Shown here: positions 47,607 to 56,969 of the stretch, one piece after another
Layout: the number at the start of each line of letters is the position of its first letter
Position numbering within the stretch: the stretch's first letter is position 1
The notes under the pieces: generated by a model
The model's input: the letters and a program-made list of their open reading frames with translations, nothing else
What the model was told of the DNA's origin: nothing
Databases searched by the model: none
Program-made: the position numbers and the translations under genes
DNA from: Deltaproteobacteria bacterium
Lineage (GTDB): Bacteria; Desulfobacterota; Syntrophia; Syntrophales; JACQWR01
DNA: 64,000 nt
Assembly (NCBI GenBank): GCA_016209105.1
Contig: JACQWR010000028.1
Coordinates: 62,001-126,000, forward strand
Direction of reading: 5' to 3'

Positions 47607-47728
47607 AGGCTGTTCAAAAATGCCCAGATGCAAGGCCCCCGAAATACATCGCCGTGAGGCGTACTTGTCCGTACGTCGAACGGCGAAGAATGAGGGAAAC
47701 GCAGCAGATGGGTATTTTTCAGCGGCCT
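47607..47728. repeat. Inverted-repeat intergenic element, copy 2
   Basis: Begins AGGCTGTTCAAAAATGCCCAG and ends CAGATGGGTATTTTTCAGCGGCCT. The inside (GCAAGGCCCCCGAAAT, GTGAGGCGTACTTGTCCGTACG, GAGGGAAACGC) is nearly identical to 26942-27065. It sits inside the glyQ-glyS operon. Confidence 0.85.
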
Positions 47729-47744
47729 GTTAGAGGGATAGGGA

Positions 47745-49820
47745 ATGGGTAAGGAACTATTACTGGAGATCGGGACGGAGGAGATCCCCGCCGTTTTTTT
47801 GCCGGGGGCTCGTAAGGACATGGAAGAGATGATCCGGAAAGAGCTTGATGACCGGTTCATCCGCCACGGAGATATCCGAACGATGGCTACGCCAAGGAGG
47901 CTGGTGTTACATGTGGCCGACGTTGCGGAAAAGCAGCAGGATCAAGTCCTGGAAAAAATGGGGCCGGCCAAAAGAGTCGCCTTCGATAAGGACGGCAAGC
48001 CTTCTCCGGCCGCCCGGGGTTTTGCCCGTGGTCAGGGGGTTGACGTATCGGCTCTGGAAACGATTACCACCGAGAGAGGCGAGTATCTCTGCGTCAGAAA
48101 AGAGATTGCCGGAGAAGAGACCAAGACAATTTTGCCCATTCTTTTACCGGCCTTTATCGCCGCTATCCCTTTTAGGAAATCCATGCGCTGGGCGGACTTC
48201 AGCCTGCGTTTTGCCCGACCCGTCCACTGGATACTTGCCCTGTACGGCGGCGAAACGGTACCCTTTACACTCGAGAACATTGTGAGCGGCAACAAGTCCT
48301 ATGGCCACCGCTTCATGAGTCCCGCCGCATTTGAGGTCAGGGATTTTGCCGAGTACCGCGCAAAAACGAAAGAGCACTACGTGATCGCCGATCCGGAAGA
48401 GCGCAAACAGATCATTCTTACGGAGGCGGAAGACGCCGCCCGGCAGGTGGGGGGCAGTGTCCTCAAAAACGACGAACTCCTTGAGACGGTTACCTACATT
48501 GTGGAACACCCGACGATAATTTGTGGCAGTTTTGATAAGACGTATCTATCGTTGCCCCGGGAAGTCCTTGCCACATCCATGATGTCGCACCAGAAGTATT
48601 TCCCCGTAACCGCCAAAGAGGGGAACCTCTTGCCCTACTTTGTTGCCGTGAGCAATACCCCGGCCCGTGATACCGCCGTGGTCAGGAAGGGAAACGAAAA
48701 GGTCATACGTGCCCGTCTTTCCGATGCCAGGTTTTTCTTCGAAGAGGACCGGAAGATTCCCCTTGCCCAGCGTGTGGAGCGCCTGCGGAACGTCGTTTTC
48801 CACTCTCTGCTGGGCACCTCCTATGAAAAGATCATGCGTTTCCGGGAACTAGCGTCAGCCATCGCCCGACGGGTCAATCCGGCCATTGCGGAAAAGGTGT
48901 ACCGCGCGGCCACATTGGCGAAAGCCGATCTTGATACGCAAATGGTCGCCGAATTTACCGATCTGCAGGGGGGCATGGGCCGGGAATACGCCCTCCTCGA
49001 TGGTGAGGATCCCGTTGTGGCCCGGGCTATTTACGAGCACTATCTGCCGCTGAGTGCCGGTGGCGACCTGCCCGTGACGGACGAAGGGGCGATCGTCGGC
49101 ATTGCCGACAAGATGGACACCATCGTGGGATTCTTCGGCGTCAACCTGATTCCTACCGGCACCGCGGATCCCTATGCTCTGCGGCGGCAGTCCCTGGGCA
49201 TTATCAATATCCTTCTCGATAAGAAGTATCCCCTCCGGCTGGACGACCTTGTGAGCGAAAGCCTGGGGCTGCTAAACGGTCTGTTGAAGAGGAATCCGGA
49301 AGAGATAAAAGCGGATGTTCTGGATTTTTTCCGGGCTCGGTTTGAAAACCAGCTGATTTCCCAGGGGCATCCCTATGATGTTGTTGACGCCGTCCTGGCG
49401 GCGGATTTTGTCGATATTGCAACCTCGTTCAAGAAGATTGTCGCTATGGAGGATTTCAAATCCCATGCGGATTATGAACCGCTCGCCATTGCCTTTAAAC
49501 GCGTGGTCAATATCAGTCGGGATTTCAGCGGTGGCTCGATTGATCCCGGACTTTTTGAAGGCGATGCCGAAAAAAACCTCTACAGCGCATTTTCGCAGGT
49601 GAGGGGAACGGTATCCGGTCACGTCAACGCCGGAGATTTTTCCACCGCACTGACTGAAATCGCCGGTTTGCGGGCGCCGGTGGATGCGTTCTTCGAGAGC
49701 GTCCTCGTTATGGCGGAGAATGAAAAAATCAGATTCAACCGCCTCTCCCTTCTAAAGGAAATCTCCGCGATGTTCCATCGCATAGCCGATTTTTCTCGAA
49801 TTGTAACTGCCTCTGTATAG
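47745..49820 (+). CDS. glyS: Glycyl-tRNA synthetase beta subunit
   Basis: Large tRNA-binding subunit of the tetrameric GlyRS, 691 residues (family about 690). It opens KELLLEIGTEEIPAVFLPGA, and shows MRWADFSLRFARPVHWILALYG, MMSHQKYFPV and an HD-like region FTDLQGGMGREYA. The C-terminal part is the anticodon-binding DALR-like domain. AGGGA precedes the ATG. It is co-directional with glyQ, 176 bp away, with the repeat element in between. Confidence 0.97.
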   Translation: MGKELLLEIGTEEIPAVFLPGARKDMEEMIRKELDDRFIRHGDIRTMATPRRLVLHVADVAEKQQDQVLEKMGPAKRVAFDKDGKPSPAARGFARGQGVDVSALETITTERGEYLCVRKEIAGEETKTILPILLPAFIAAIPFRKSMRWADFSLRFARPVHWILALYGGETVPFTLENIVSGNKSYGHRFMSPAAFEVRDFAEYRAKTKEHYVIADPEERKQIILTEAEDAARQVGGSVLKNDELLETVTYIVEHPTIICGSFDKTYLSLPREVLATSMMSHQKYFPVTAKEGNLLPYFVAVSNTPARDTAVVRKGNEKVIRARLSDARFFFEEDRKIPLAQRVERLRNVVFHSLLGTSYEKIMRFRELASAIARRVNPAIAEKVYRAATLAKADLDTQMVAEFTDLQGGMGREYALLDGEDPVVARAIYEHYLPLSAGGDLPVTDEGAIVGIADKMDTIVGFFGVNLIPTGTADPYALRRQSLGIINILLDKKYPLRLDDLVSESLGLLNGLLKRNPEEIKADVLDFFRARFENQLISQGHPYDVVDAVLAADFVDIATSFKKIVAMEDFKSHADYEPLAIAFKRVVNISRDFSGGSIDPGLFEGDAEKNLYSAFSQVRGTVSGHVNAGDFSTALTEIAGLRAPVDAFFESVLVMAENEKIRFNRLSLLKEISAMFHRIADFSRIVTASV

Positions 49821-50080
49821 GCTGCGAACTGTTCATTCACAGAGGGTTGGCCGCACGGCCTTATTTTGCCTACGCTGCAAAGACAGCAAGCGCCGCGGAA
49901 CTGATTTTTTCTTACGAATCACGAAAAATTTGTGGTTGACAATTCGCTTCAAAGTCTGGGAAACTTGAGACAGTTGTAGCGCCCGGAAGGGGGAATTACC
50001 CTTTTATGCTGCGTGGCGGGCTGTTTGGCGTGACCTCGTTCGTTGTGTCCTTATCAACGCAAATGCATGGTAAAGGAGGC

Positions 50081-50923
50081 ATGGTGACGAAGCATATCCT
50101 TATTCCCATCGACGGTTCCGAGTATGGAAAAACGGCCATCGAATACGGTGTTTATCTGGCGAAGAAACTGGATGCCCGACTAACAGGTCTGCATGTCATA
50201 GACATCAATTTGATGCAGATTCCCGCTCTCGCAGATGTTTCTGGGGCCGTTGGACTGCCCCTCTATCACGATTTTCTTCCCGCGATTGAAAGAGGTCTGG
50301 AAGAGAAGGCGGAGGCGATTTTACATGCCTTCAGCAAAAAGTGTAGTGAATCGGGAGTGCAGGCCGAGGTGAAAAAGGCCGCCGGCATTATCGAGGAAAC
50401 GATCATCGAGACGGGAAAACACGCCGATTGGATCATTCTTGCCCAGAGAGGCGAGCATTTTCACTTTGGCGAAGAGGGAATCCTTGGTTCTACCGCGGAG
50501 ACCGTCGTCCGCACCTCCGGCAAACCGGTTATGGTCACTCCGGCATCGTTTCATGAGATCAGCAGGATAACCCTGGCATACGACGGCAGTCCGTCCGCCG
50601 AAAGCGCGTTGATGCTTGCCGCGGAACTAACGGCGGAAACCTCGTGGCCCCTTTCGGTGGTCATCGTAAGCCGCGACAAACGGGGTGGCACGGAATTGGC
50701 CGAAAAAATGAAGACACTGCTCAACACCCGAAACATTAAGGGTGAAATTGACGTTATCCGGGGCAATGAAGATCGGGAGCTGGTAAGATTAGTCCGGGAA
50801 GGGAATGTGGAGTTGATGATTATGGGAGCGTACGGTCATAACAGGCTGCGAGAACTTATCCTCGGCAGCACCACGTCTTCCGTCATCAGAAAGAGTACCG
50901 TTCCCGTATTCCTCACCCGGTAG
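50081..50923 (+). CDS. Universal stress protein, two Usp domains
   Basis: 280 residues with two Usp folds (about 1-150 and 155-280). Domain 1 opens HILIPIDGSEYGKTAIEYG; domain 2 opens ITLAYDGSPSAESALMLA and ends GAYGHNRLRELILGSTTSSVIRKSTVPV, the ATP-binding G-x2-G-x9-GS/T motif. Domain 1 has only a degenerate form (EGILGSTAETVVRTSGKPV). ATG 50081 is 1-2 bases after AAAGGAGG, so GTG 50084 is also possible. A TTGACA at 49936 with a weak -10 (GAAACT near 49960) may drive it. Confidence 0.9.
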   Translation: MVTKHILIPIDGSEYGKTAIEYGVYLAKKLDARLTGLHVIDINLMQIPALADVSGAVGLPLYHDFLPAIERGLEEKAEAILHAFSKKCSESGVQAEVKKAAGIIEETIIETGKHADWIILAQRGEHFHFGEEGILGSTAETVVRTSGKPVMVTPASFHEISRITLAYDGSPSAESALMLAAELTAETSWPLSVVIVSRDKRGGTELAEKMKTLLNTRNIKGEIDVIRGNEDRELVRLVREGNVELMIMGAYGHNRLRELILGSTTSSVIRKSTVPVFLTR

Positions 50924-50942
50924 ACACCGGGGCAGGAAACCG

Positions 50943-51710
50943 TTAACGCAATTTTGTTCGCACCTTGTCAGCAAGCTCCGCCAGGATATCGTATTTTGTC
51001 AGGTCATAGTAAATCGGGGTAATGGAAATCATGCCTTTTTCCAGGGCACTTACATCTGAATCAGTATCCTCGGAAACGGAGCTCGGCATTTCGCCGGCCA
51101 GCCAGTAATAGATGTTCTCCCGCGGATCAACCCTTTTTTCAAAACATTCCGTCGGTTGCGCCTTGCCCTGTTTTGTTACGGCGATCCCCTTTATTTCCGC
51201 TTCCGGAACGGCCGGCACATTAACGTTAAGGGCAACGTTGTTCATCGAACGATGCTCCATGATGAAGGATGCCATCTTTCTGGCGAATCTGGCCGCGAAC
51301 GAGAAATCAGCGTCCCGGAGCGTATTGAGCGAAATCGCCAGGGAGGGCACTCCCATTATTGCGGCTTCAGTGGCCGCTGAGACGGTTCCTGAATAGAGCA
51401 CGTTGATGCCCACGTTGGCGCCGCGGTTAATTCCCGAGACGACAAGGGCGACCGGTTTTTCCGCGAGTTCCTTGATGCCGATTTTGACGCAGTCCGCCGG
51501 CGTTCCCGCTACGGCGTATCCCAGGAACTTCCCGTCTTTGTGGGCCCGCCGCACCATAAGGGGACGGAAGATGGTGATGGCGTGCCCCACGGCGCTCTGT
51601 TCTATTTCCGGAGCGACGATAAGACATTCCGCGTCCTTTGAAAGTTCCTGGTACAGGGCGCTCAAGCCCTTGGCGTAGATACCGTCATCATTGGTAAGAA
51701 GATACAACAT
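50943..51710 (-). CDS. surE: 5'/3'-nucleotidase SurE
   Basis: Metal-dependent phosphatase of nucleoside monophosphates, 255 residues. The metal-site aspartates are in LLTNDDGIYAKG (Asp8, Asp9), with APEIEQSAVGHAIT and VSGINRGANVGINVLYSGTVSAATEA (in pieces; NRGANVG) giving the serine and asparagine ligands. It is last in a - strand run after the binding protein and the PLD-like gene, with 18 bp between. Confidence 0.95.
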   Translation of the reverse strand: MLYLLTNDDGIYAKGLSALYQELSKDAECLIVAPEIEQSAVGHAITIFRPLMVRRAHKDGKFLGYAVAGTPADCVKIGIKELAEKPVALVVSGINRGANVGINVLYSGTVSAATEAAIMGVPSLAISLNTLRDADFSFAARFARKMASFIMEHRSMNNVALNVNVPAVPEAEIKGIAVTKQGKAQPTECFEKRVDPRENIYYWLAGEMPSSVSEDTDSDVSALEKGMISITPIYYDLTKYDILAELADKVRTKLR

Positions 51711-51728
51711 GAATTTTTCCTTCTCCCT

Positions 51729-52910
51729 CTATTTTATCTGCATGATCTGACCATTCCTGACCATGAGCAGGAATGCATCTTTTTCTACGTCCCTGTCAAC
51801 CGAAATGGATGTTTTGCCCGTCACGCCGGGAAAAGATTTAATTTCCAGCAAGCTGTTCCGGAATTGTTCCCGCGTTTCTATTCTTTTTTCCGCGATAACC
51901 TTTACGGCGATACGTGCTGCATCGTAGACGAGGGCTTCCAAACCGCCCGGTTCCCGGCGGTATGCGGCGTAAAATGCATCAATAAAATCGCTTACCTCAG
52001 GGTAAAAACTATCAAGGTAAAAGTCATCCGTAAAGATCGCGCCTTCCAGGTAGGCGCTGTTTTCTTTCAGGAGATCAGGTGAATCCCAGGCGCCCGTACC
52101 GAGCAGGTGTACTCCGGTTACATCGTGGAAGGCGAGCTGGGGGACAATCATGTTTACCCTGAGGTAGGAATCGGGAATAAAAAGGGCATCGAAATCGGGA
52201 GCAAATCCCGAAGGTGCCTGATTGTTTCCCGGGAGGGCAGGTTTTGGGGTCTTGAGGGCGATGATTTCCTCCTCAAAATCGGTCTGGATTTTATCATAGG
52301 ACATTGTCGTTTTTATCTGTCCACCCCTGCTTAACACCTCTTCCCAGAAAAATTTCATCATCTCCCGGCCGTAATCGTCATCGGGGTAAAGAATGGCGAA
52401 TCGGGCAATTCCCATGTCCCGCACGGCATATTTTACCAGGGTTCTCACCTGCATCCGGCCGGAAGAGAAATAGCGGAATACGCAATTCCCGATATCGGTG
52501 ATTTTCTCATTCTGCGTGAAGGTAAGGATGGGGACGCCCGCTTTCTGGGCCTCTTGTGCCGCCTCTATCGCCTCAGCGCTTCCCAGGGGACCGAGAATAC
52601 AGATCACGTCGGTCTGTGCGGCCAGTTTCTGCGCTGCCAGACGGGCTGCTTCTGTTTCACTTTTTGAATCTTCTATAACAAGCCGGAAGGGACTTTTACT
52701 CAGAGGATCAAAAACGCCGGCGGCAAGCATGACAGCTTCCAGAGTCGCGTTTCCGTACACGGCATTGCGTCCGGTGAGCGGAAGAATGCAACCGATCGTG
52801 TAAATGGCGGGCGATCCTCCCTGGGCCGGAGCTGTCGCCGGAGCAATTGTCGCCGAGAGGAGAAAGAAAAGAAGAAACAATGACAAGCGGTTTATATAAC
52901 GGTTAGACAT
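51729..52910 (-). CDS. Periplasmic binding protein (type 1 fold), orphan
   Basis: 393 residues with a signal peptide (SLFLLFFLLSATIAPATAPAQG) and a Peripla_BP_6 or LppC-like fold: IYTIGCILPLTGRNAVYGNATLEAV in pieces (GCILPLTGR), ILGPLGSAEAIEAAQEAQKAGVPIL, YPDDDYGREMMKFFW, DALFIPDSYLRVNMIVPQLAF. There are no permease or ATPase genes beside it. The IPDS-Y stretch recalls LpoA/LppC-type lipoproteins and may point to an envelope role instead of transport, but no lipobox is clear. It lies in a run with a secreted PLD and surE. Confidence 0.78.
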   Translation of the reverse strand: MSNRYINRLSLFLLFFLLSATIAPATAPAQGGSPAIYTIGCILPLTGRNAVYGNATLEAVMLAAGVFDPLSKSPFRLVIEDSKSETEAARLAAQKLAAQTDVICILGPLGSAEAIEAAQEAQKAGVPILTFTQNEKITDIGNCVFRYFSSGRMQVRTLVKYAVRDMGIARFAILYPDDDYGREMMKFFWEEVLSRGGQIKTTMSYDKIQTDFEEEIIALKTPKPALPGNNQAPSGFAPDFDALFIPDSYLRVNMIVPQLAFHDVTGVHLLGTGAWDSPDLLKENSAYLEGAIFTDDFYLDSFYPEVSDFIDAFYAAYRREPGGLEALVYDAARIAVKVIAEKRIETREQFRNSLLEIKSFPGVTGKTSISVDRDVEKDAFLLMVRNGQIMQIK

Positions 52911-52925
52911 GATACATGATCCTCG

Positions 52926-53534
52926 TCAACGCAGGTTTCTTATGTAACGTAGCGCCTCCTCGGCGACGTCTGCTGAATCAATCAGGACGGAAAATTCATT
53001 GTTGTGTCTGAGCGCCGCCTGCGTGAGATTGTGGCTGCCGATAAAGGTGTATCGTCCGTCAATAACGGCCAACTTCGCATGGGTTGTCTTTCCTGAGGAA
53101 TCGAAACGAACATGAATTCCTCCCCCGACCAGTTTTTCCATGGTTGCCCTGTTATTCAGGTAAACTTGGTCTGCCGCATCATCACTGCGTTCCAGCAGTA
53201 CCTCCACCTGAATTCCCCTGGCGGCTGCGTTTATCAGGCCTTTTGTAATAATCTGCGGGTAATTACTTTCGCTTCCGTCTGCTTTGAAAAGGTAAAAGGA
53301 CATTACGATCTCACGCCGGGCGCCTTCAATTGCCACGTTCAGAGCGGAAAAATAGTCACGGTCAGCCAGCAGTTTCAGGGAACAGCCCCGCGGCAGAGTC
53401 AGGGATCGGCTTTGTACGGTGTCTTTTTTTGCTTTCCCCGGTTCATCTGTTTCTGAAGAATAAACGGCTGAACCGGAGAAAAAACAGAAAAAAAAGAAGG
53501 GAAAGAAAATAATTATTTGCCGGAAACGACCCAT
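52926..53534 (-). CDS. Secreted phospholipase D-like protein (single HKD; Nuc-type)
   Basis: 202 residues. The N-terminus is a very hydrophobic signal or anchor (IIIFFPFFFFCFFSGSAVYS). One HKD motif is complete: His152, Lys154 and Asp159 in HAKLAVIDG, followed by GSHN at 166-169. One HKD per chain is typical of the Nuc endonuclease/PLD-like family, which works as a dimer. The protein is probably periplasmic or exported. The substrate, DNA or phospholipid, cannot be told from the sequence. It is the first gene of a - strand run with the binding protein and surE. Confidence 0.85.
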   Translation of the reverse strand: MGRFRQIIIFFPFFFFCFFSGSAVYSSETDEPGKAKKDTVQSRSLTLPRGCSLKLLADRDYFSALNVAIEGARREIVMSFYLFKADGSESNYPQIITKGLINAAARGIQVEVLLERSDDAADQVYLNNRATMEKLVGGGIHVRFDSSGKTTHAKLAVIDGRYTFIGSHNLTQAALRHNNEFSVLIDSADVAEEALRYIRNLR

Positions 53535-53639
53535 ATGTTCCTTTTCCCCCGAGACCTGCGGTTTTATCTGGGGGCTGGTCGTCAGCCGTCCCGAGGGTCG
53601 GGTTATTCATACTACTCCAAATCCGCCCTTAGGTCGATG

Positions 53640-53680
53640 AAAAAATGCCCGGGAATTCATGTGCGAATCTCGGGCATTTT
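53640..53680 (-). terminator. Terminator after dnaK
   Basis: On the - strand AAAATGCCCGAGA...TTCCCGGGCATTTTTTC forms a stem of about 12 bp with a mismatch and a T-run, 18 bp past the dnaK stop. It ends the gmhA-grpE-dnaK transcript. Confidence 0.85.
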
Positions 53681-53697
53681 GTGGACAGCATCTGCCG

Positions 53698-55614
53698 CTA
53701 TTTTACTTCTTCAAAGTCTGCATCAACCACGTCGTCGTCCTTCTTGCCGGTCCCGGCCTGAGCGCCTGCTCCCGCAGCTCCCTGCGCACCGGCGCCGGGA
53801 CGCGGCTCGGAAGCCTTGGCGTACATGGCCTCAGCAAGCTTATGGGACGCGCTGGTCAGTTCCTCCTGCGCCTTCTTAATGGCTTCGGCATCGTCGCCTT
53901 CGATGGCTTTCTTTACGGCGGCGATACCTTCCTCGATCCTGGCCTTTTCCGCGGCATCAATTTTGTCACCGAACTCCTTGATGTTTTTCTCCACGCTGTA
54001 AAGCATAGCATCCGCCTGGTTTCTGGCTTCAATCAGATCCTTTTTCTTCTTGTCTTCTTCCGTGTGGGCTTCCGCATCCCGGACGAGCTTCTTGATCTCT
54101 TCCTCGGAGAGACCGCTGGAAGCGGTGATCTTGATGCTCTGTTCCTTGCCCGTGCCGAGGTCCTTGGCGGATACATGCACAATGCCGTTGGCATCAATGT
54201 CGAAAGTCACCTCTATCTGGGGTATGCCCCGCGGCGCGGGAGGGATGCCCACGAGCTCAAATCTGCCCAGCGTCCTGTTGTCTCCCGCCATGGAACGCTC
54301 GCCCTGGAGGACGTGGATGCTCACGGCCGGCTGATTGTCCGCCGCCGTCGAAAATACCTGACTTTTTTTGGTCGGAATCGTGGTGTTCTTCTCTATCAGT
54401 TTTGTCATCACGCCGCCGAGGGTCTCGATGCCCAGAGACAGGGGGGTGACATCCAGGAGCAGGACGTCCTTTACCTCGCCAGCCAGCACGCCTCCCTGGA
54501 TGGCGGCGCCGACCGCGACCACTTCGTCAGGATTTACCCCCTTATGCGGTTCTTTGCCGAACAGCTCTTTTACCTTCTGTTGCACTCTGGGCATGCGGGT
54601 CATGCCGCCTACCAGGATTACCTCATCAATATCCTTGGGGCTCAAGTTGGCATCCCGGAGGGCCGTTTGGCAGGGACCTGTCGTTTTTTCGATCAGGTCT
54701 TCAACGAGGGCTTCCAGCTTTGCCCGGGTGAGTTTTATGTTCATGTGCTTGGGACCGGAGGCATCCGCCGTAATAAACGGCAGATTGATATCTGTCTCCA
54801 TAGCAGTGGAAAGTTCCATCTTTGCCTTTTCCGCCGCTTCCTTGATCCGTTGCAGGGCCATTTTATCGTTCCTGATATCAATCCCCTGGTCCTTCTTAAA
54901 CTCGGTTGCCAGGTAGTCCATCAGTCTCTGGTCAAAGTCTTCGCCGCCCAGATGGGTATCGCCGTTCGTGGATTTCACCTCGAAAACCCCATCTCCGATT
55001 TCAAGAATGGAGATATCAAATGTCCCGCCGCCGAGATCGAAAACGGCTATTTTTTCGTCTTTCTTCTTGTCCAATCCATAGGCGAGAGCTGCCGCTGTAG
55101 GCTCATTGATGATCCTCAGGACATTCAATCCCGCAATTTTGCCGGCGTCTTTCGTGGCTTGTCTTTGTGAGTCGTTAAAATAGGCCGGAACAGTAATTAC
55201 CGCGTCCGTAACCTTTTCTCCCAGGTAGTCCTCGGCAGTCTGTTTCATCTTCACCAGAATCATGGACGATATTTCCGCAGGACTGTAATTTTTCCCCCTT
55301 ACGGTAACCTGGGCATCGCCATTTTTTGCCTCAGTAATCTTGAAGGGACTGACTTTTATGTCGTACTGCACCTCCTTGGTGGAATATTTCCGTCCAATTA
55401 GCCGCTTGACGGCATAAACGGTATTTTCAGAGTTGGTAACCGCCTGCCTTTTGGCTACCTGTCCCACCAATCGTTCACCGCTTTCCGTAAAGGCCACCAT
55501 GGACGGAGTGGTTCTATTTCCCTCCTGGTTGGCGATGACAACGGGATCCCCGCCCTCCATAATGGCGACACATGAATTTGTCGTTCCTAAATCAATCCCA
55601 ATAATTTTCCCCAT
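53698..55614 (-). CDS. dnaK: Chaperone protein DnaK (Hsp70)
   Basis: ATP-driven chaperone, 638 residues. Seen: [21 protein letters not shown] (phosphate 1; opening residues), [50 protein letters not shown], the linker region [18 protein letters not shown], then the substrate domain, and a Gly/Ala-rich tail ending [19 protein letters not shown] precedes the ATG. grpE lies 15 bp upstream. dnaJ is not downstream: the transcript ends at a terminator. Confidence 0.99.
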   Translation of the reverse strand: MGKIIGIDLGTTNSCVAIMEGGDPVVIANQEGNRTTPSMVAFTESGERLVGQVAKRQAVTNSENTVYAVKRLIGRKYSTKEVQYDIKVSPFKITEAKNGDAQVTVRGKNYSPAEISSMILVKMKQTAEDYLGEKVTDAVITVPAYFNDSQRQATKDAGKIAGLNVLRIINEPTAAALAYGLDKKKDEKIAVFDLGGGTFDISILEIGDGVFEVKSTNGDTHLGGEDFDQRLMDYLATEFKKDQGIDIRNDKMALQRIKEAAEKAKMELSTAMETDINLPFITADASGPKHMNIKLTRAKLEALVEDLIEKTTGPCQTALRDANLSPKDIDEVILVGGMTRMPRVQQKVKELFGKEPHKGVNPDEVVAVGAAIQGGVLAGEVKDVLLLDVTPLSLGIETLGGVMTKLIEKNTTIPTKKSQVFSTAADNQPAVSIHVLQGERSMAGDNRTLGRFELVGIPPAPRGIPQIEVTFDIDANGIVHVSAKDLGTGKEQSIKITASSGLSEEEIKKLVRDAEAHTEEDKKKKDLIEARNQADAMLYSVEKNIKEFGDKIDAAEKARIEEGIAAVKKAIEGDDAEAIKKAQEELTSASHKLAEAMYAKASEPRPGAGAQGAAGAGAQAGTGKKDDDVVDADFEEVK

Positions 55615-55629
55615 CTCGGCATCTCCTCC

Positions 55630-56247
55630 TTATTCTTCGCTGCTGTTTCCCTCATTTTCGCGTTTATCTTTTCTATTCGGGCACTTACATACGGAAACCT
55701 TTGCCGGTTTTAATAACCGGCCGTGCAATAGATAACCTTTCTCAAATTCGTTCATCACCTTGTTATCCTGATGTTCTTCTCCTTCAACCTGAAGCATGGC
55801 CTCGTGGATATTAGGATCAAAGTCCTTTCCCAGGGCATCAATTTTTTCCACCCCATGTTTTTCCAGGCAGCAAATCAACTGATCCTGAACGAGTTTCAGG
55901 CCCTTTTTGAAGGCCTCGAAATCCTCTGAATTGCAGGCGTGTTCCAACGCCCTGTCCATGCTGTCTACGAGAGGAAGCATGTCCCTTATCAGGTTTTCAT
56001 TGGCATATTTTATGGAATCAAGGCGTTCCCTCGCGGCGCGTTTTTTATAGTTTTCCATTTCTGCCACGGCACGCAGATATTTATCATAATTTTCAGCCGC
56101 GTTTTTTTCCAACTCCTCGATTTTCCTCATGAGATCAGAGATATCTTTCTTTTCAGCCTTTTTTTCTGCACCTGACTCTCGTTCTGCTGTGGCCGGTTTT
56201 TCTTTAGTGATGTCTTTTTTCAATTTTCTTCCCGTATCATCCTTCAT
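55630..56247 (-). CDS. grpE: Nucleotide exchange factor GrpE
   Basis: Releases ADP from DnaK. 205 residues: a charged, disordered first 40 residues, a long coiled coil (about 40-115, LMRKIEELEKNAAENYDKYLRAVAEMENYKKRAARER in pieces), and the beta-domain motif DALGKDFDPNIHEAML. The C-terminus is somewhat long and basic (VCKCPNRKDKRENE). It follows gmhA by 46 bp with an inverted repeat in the gap. Confidence 0.96.
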   Translation of the reverse strand: MKDDTGRKLKKDITKEKPATAERESGAEKKAEKKDISDLMRKIEELEKNAAENYDKYLRAVAEMENYKKRAARERLDSIKYANENLIRDMLPLVDSMDRALEHACNSEDFEAFKKGLKLVQDQLICCLEKHGVEKIDALGKDFDPNIHEAMLQVEGEEHQDNKVMNEFEKGYLLHGRLLKPAKVSVCKCPNRKDKRENEGNSSEE

Positions 56248-56267
56248 GATTCATTCATTGTATCTTT

Positions 56268-56295
56268 AGTAATTCCGCAACATGATAGAATTACT
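56268..56295. promoter_or_regulatory. Inverted repeat AGTAATTC-N12-GAATTACT upstream of grpE
   Basis: Perfect 8-bp arms (56268-56275 and 56288-56295) around 12 bases, covering the gmhA stop codon and lying 20 bp before grpE. It is not the CIRCE sequence. It may be an operator for heat-shock control of grpE-dnaK or an mRNA hairpin. Confidence 0.4.
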
Positions 56296-56878
56296 ATATA
56301 TCATCAGGTTTTTGAAAAAGTTTAAAATCTATCATTTCGCATATTGCATGCCCTATCGTGATGTGCACCTCCTGGATGCGGGGTGTGCTGTTCGACGGGA
56401 CATTAAGGGAATAATCAACGATTTTTGCAATCTCTCCCCCGTCTTTTCCTGTAAAACCGATGGTAATGATTCCTAATTTCTTTGCTGTTTCCAGGCCCTT
56501 TAGTACGTTTACCGACGCGCCGCTGGTGCTGATACCCCAAGCCACATCTCCCGTCTGCCCTATCGCCCGGATCTGCTTGCTGAATATTTCTGAGAAATCA
56601 TAATCATTGCCGATGCTTGTAATAACCGACGTATCGGTGCTCAAGGCTATGGCGGGAAGAGGGGGCCGCTCAATGAGAAAACGGTTCACAAATTCCGCTG
56701 CTAAGTGCTGGGCGTCTGCCGCGGAACCGCCGTTTCCAAAAAGCAATATCTTGTTCCCGGCTTTCAGTGCCCCTGTTATCACTTCCACAACATCTACAAC
56801 CTTGCCCAGGTTGTCGTTGATAAATATGTCTTTAAGCTGGCAGCTTTCTTTGAATATTTTGATAATGTGGTCTTCCAT
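56294..56878 (-). CDS. gmhA: Phosphoheptose isomerase
   Basis: SIS-domain enzyme turning sedoheptulose 7-phosphate into heptose 7-phosphate, first step of LPS heptose. 194 residues: ILLFGNGGSAADAQHLAAEFVNRF near residue 43, SIGNDYDF, WGISTSGASVNVLKGLETAK and HITIGHAICEMI. It is divided from the rest of the heptose genes by its own promoter and shares a transcript with grpE-dnaK. Confidence 0.95.
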   Translation of the reverse strand: MEDHIIKIFKESCQLKDIFINDNLGKVVDVVEVITGALKAGNKILLFGNGGSAADAQHLAAEFVNRFLIERPPLPAIALSTDTSVITSIGNDYDFSEIFSKQIRAIGQTGDVAWGISTSGASVNVLKGLETAKKLGIITIGFTGKDGGEIAKIVDYSLNVPSNSTPRIQEVHITIGHAICEMIDFKLFQKPDDI

Positions 56879-56925
56879 GTAATATCCAAGTCGTAGATGA
56901 TTAATGTCGCCGGTAAATGCGCACT

Positions 56926-56954
56926 AATATATTTACCCACATTTCCCCTGTCAA
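56926..56954 (-). promoter_or_regulatory. Strong sigma70 promoter for gmhA-grpE-dnaK
   Basis: On the - strand TTGACA (56954-56949), 17-nt spacer, TATATT (56931-56926), about 48 bp before the gmhA ATG. Near-consensus. Confidence 0.8.
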
Positions 56955-56969
56955 GGGTATGGGGGAATA

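Noticed and set aside
53659-55170. A 503-codon + strand frame over dnaK
   Set aside because: Shadow of dnaK.
56248-56293. CIRCE operator for HrcA ahead of grpE
   Set aside because: The inverted repeat is AGTAATTC/GAATTACT with a 12-base spacer, unlike TTAGCACTC-N9-GAGTGCTAA.
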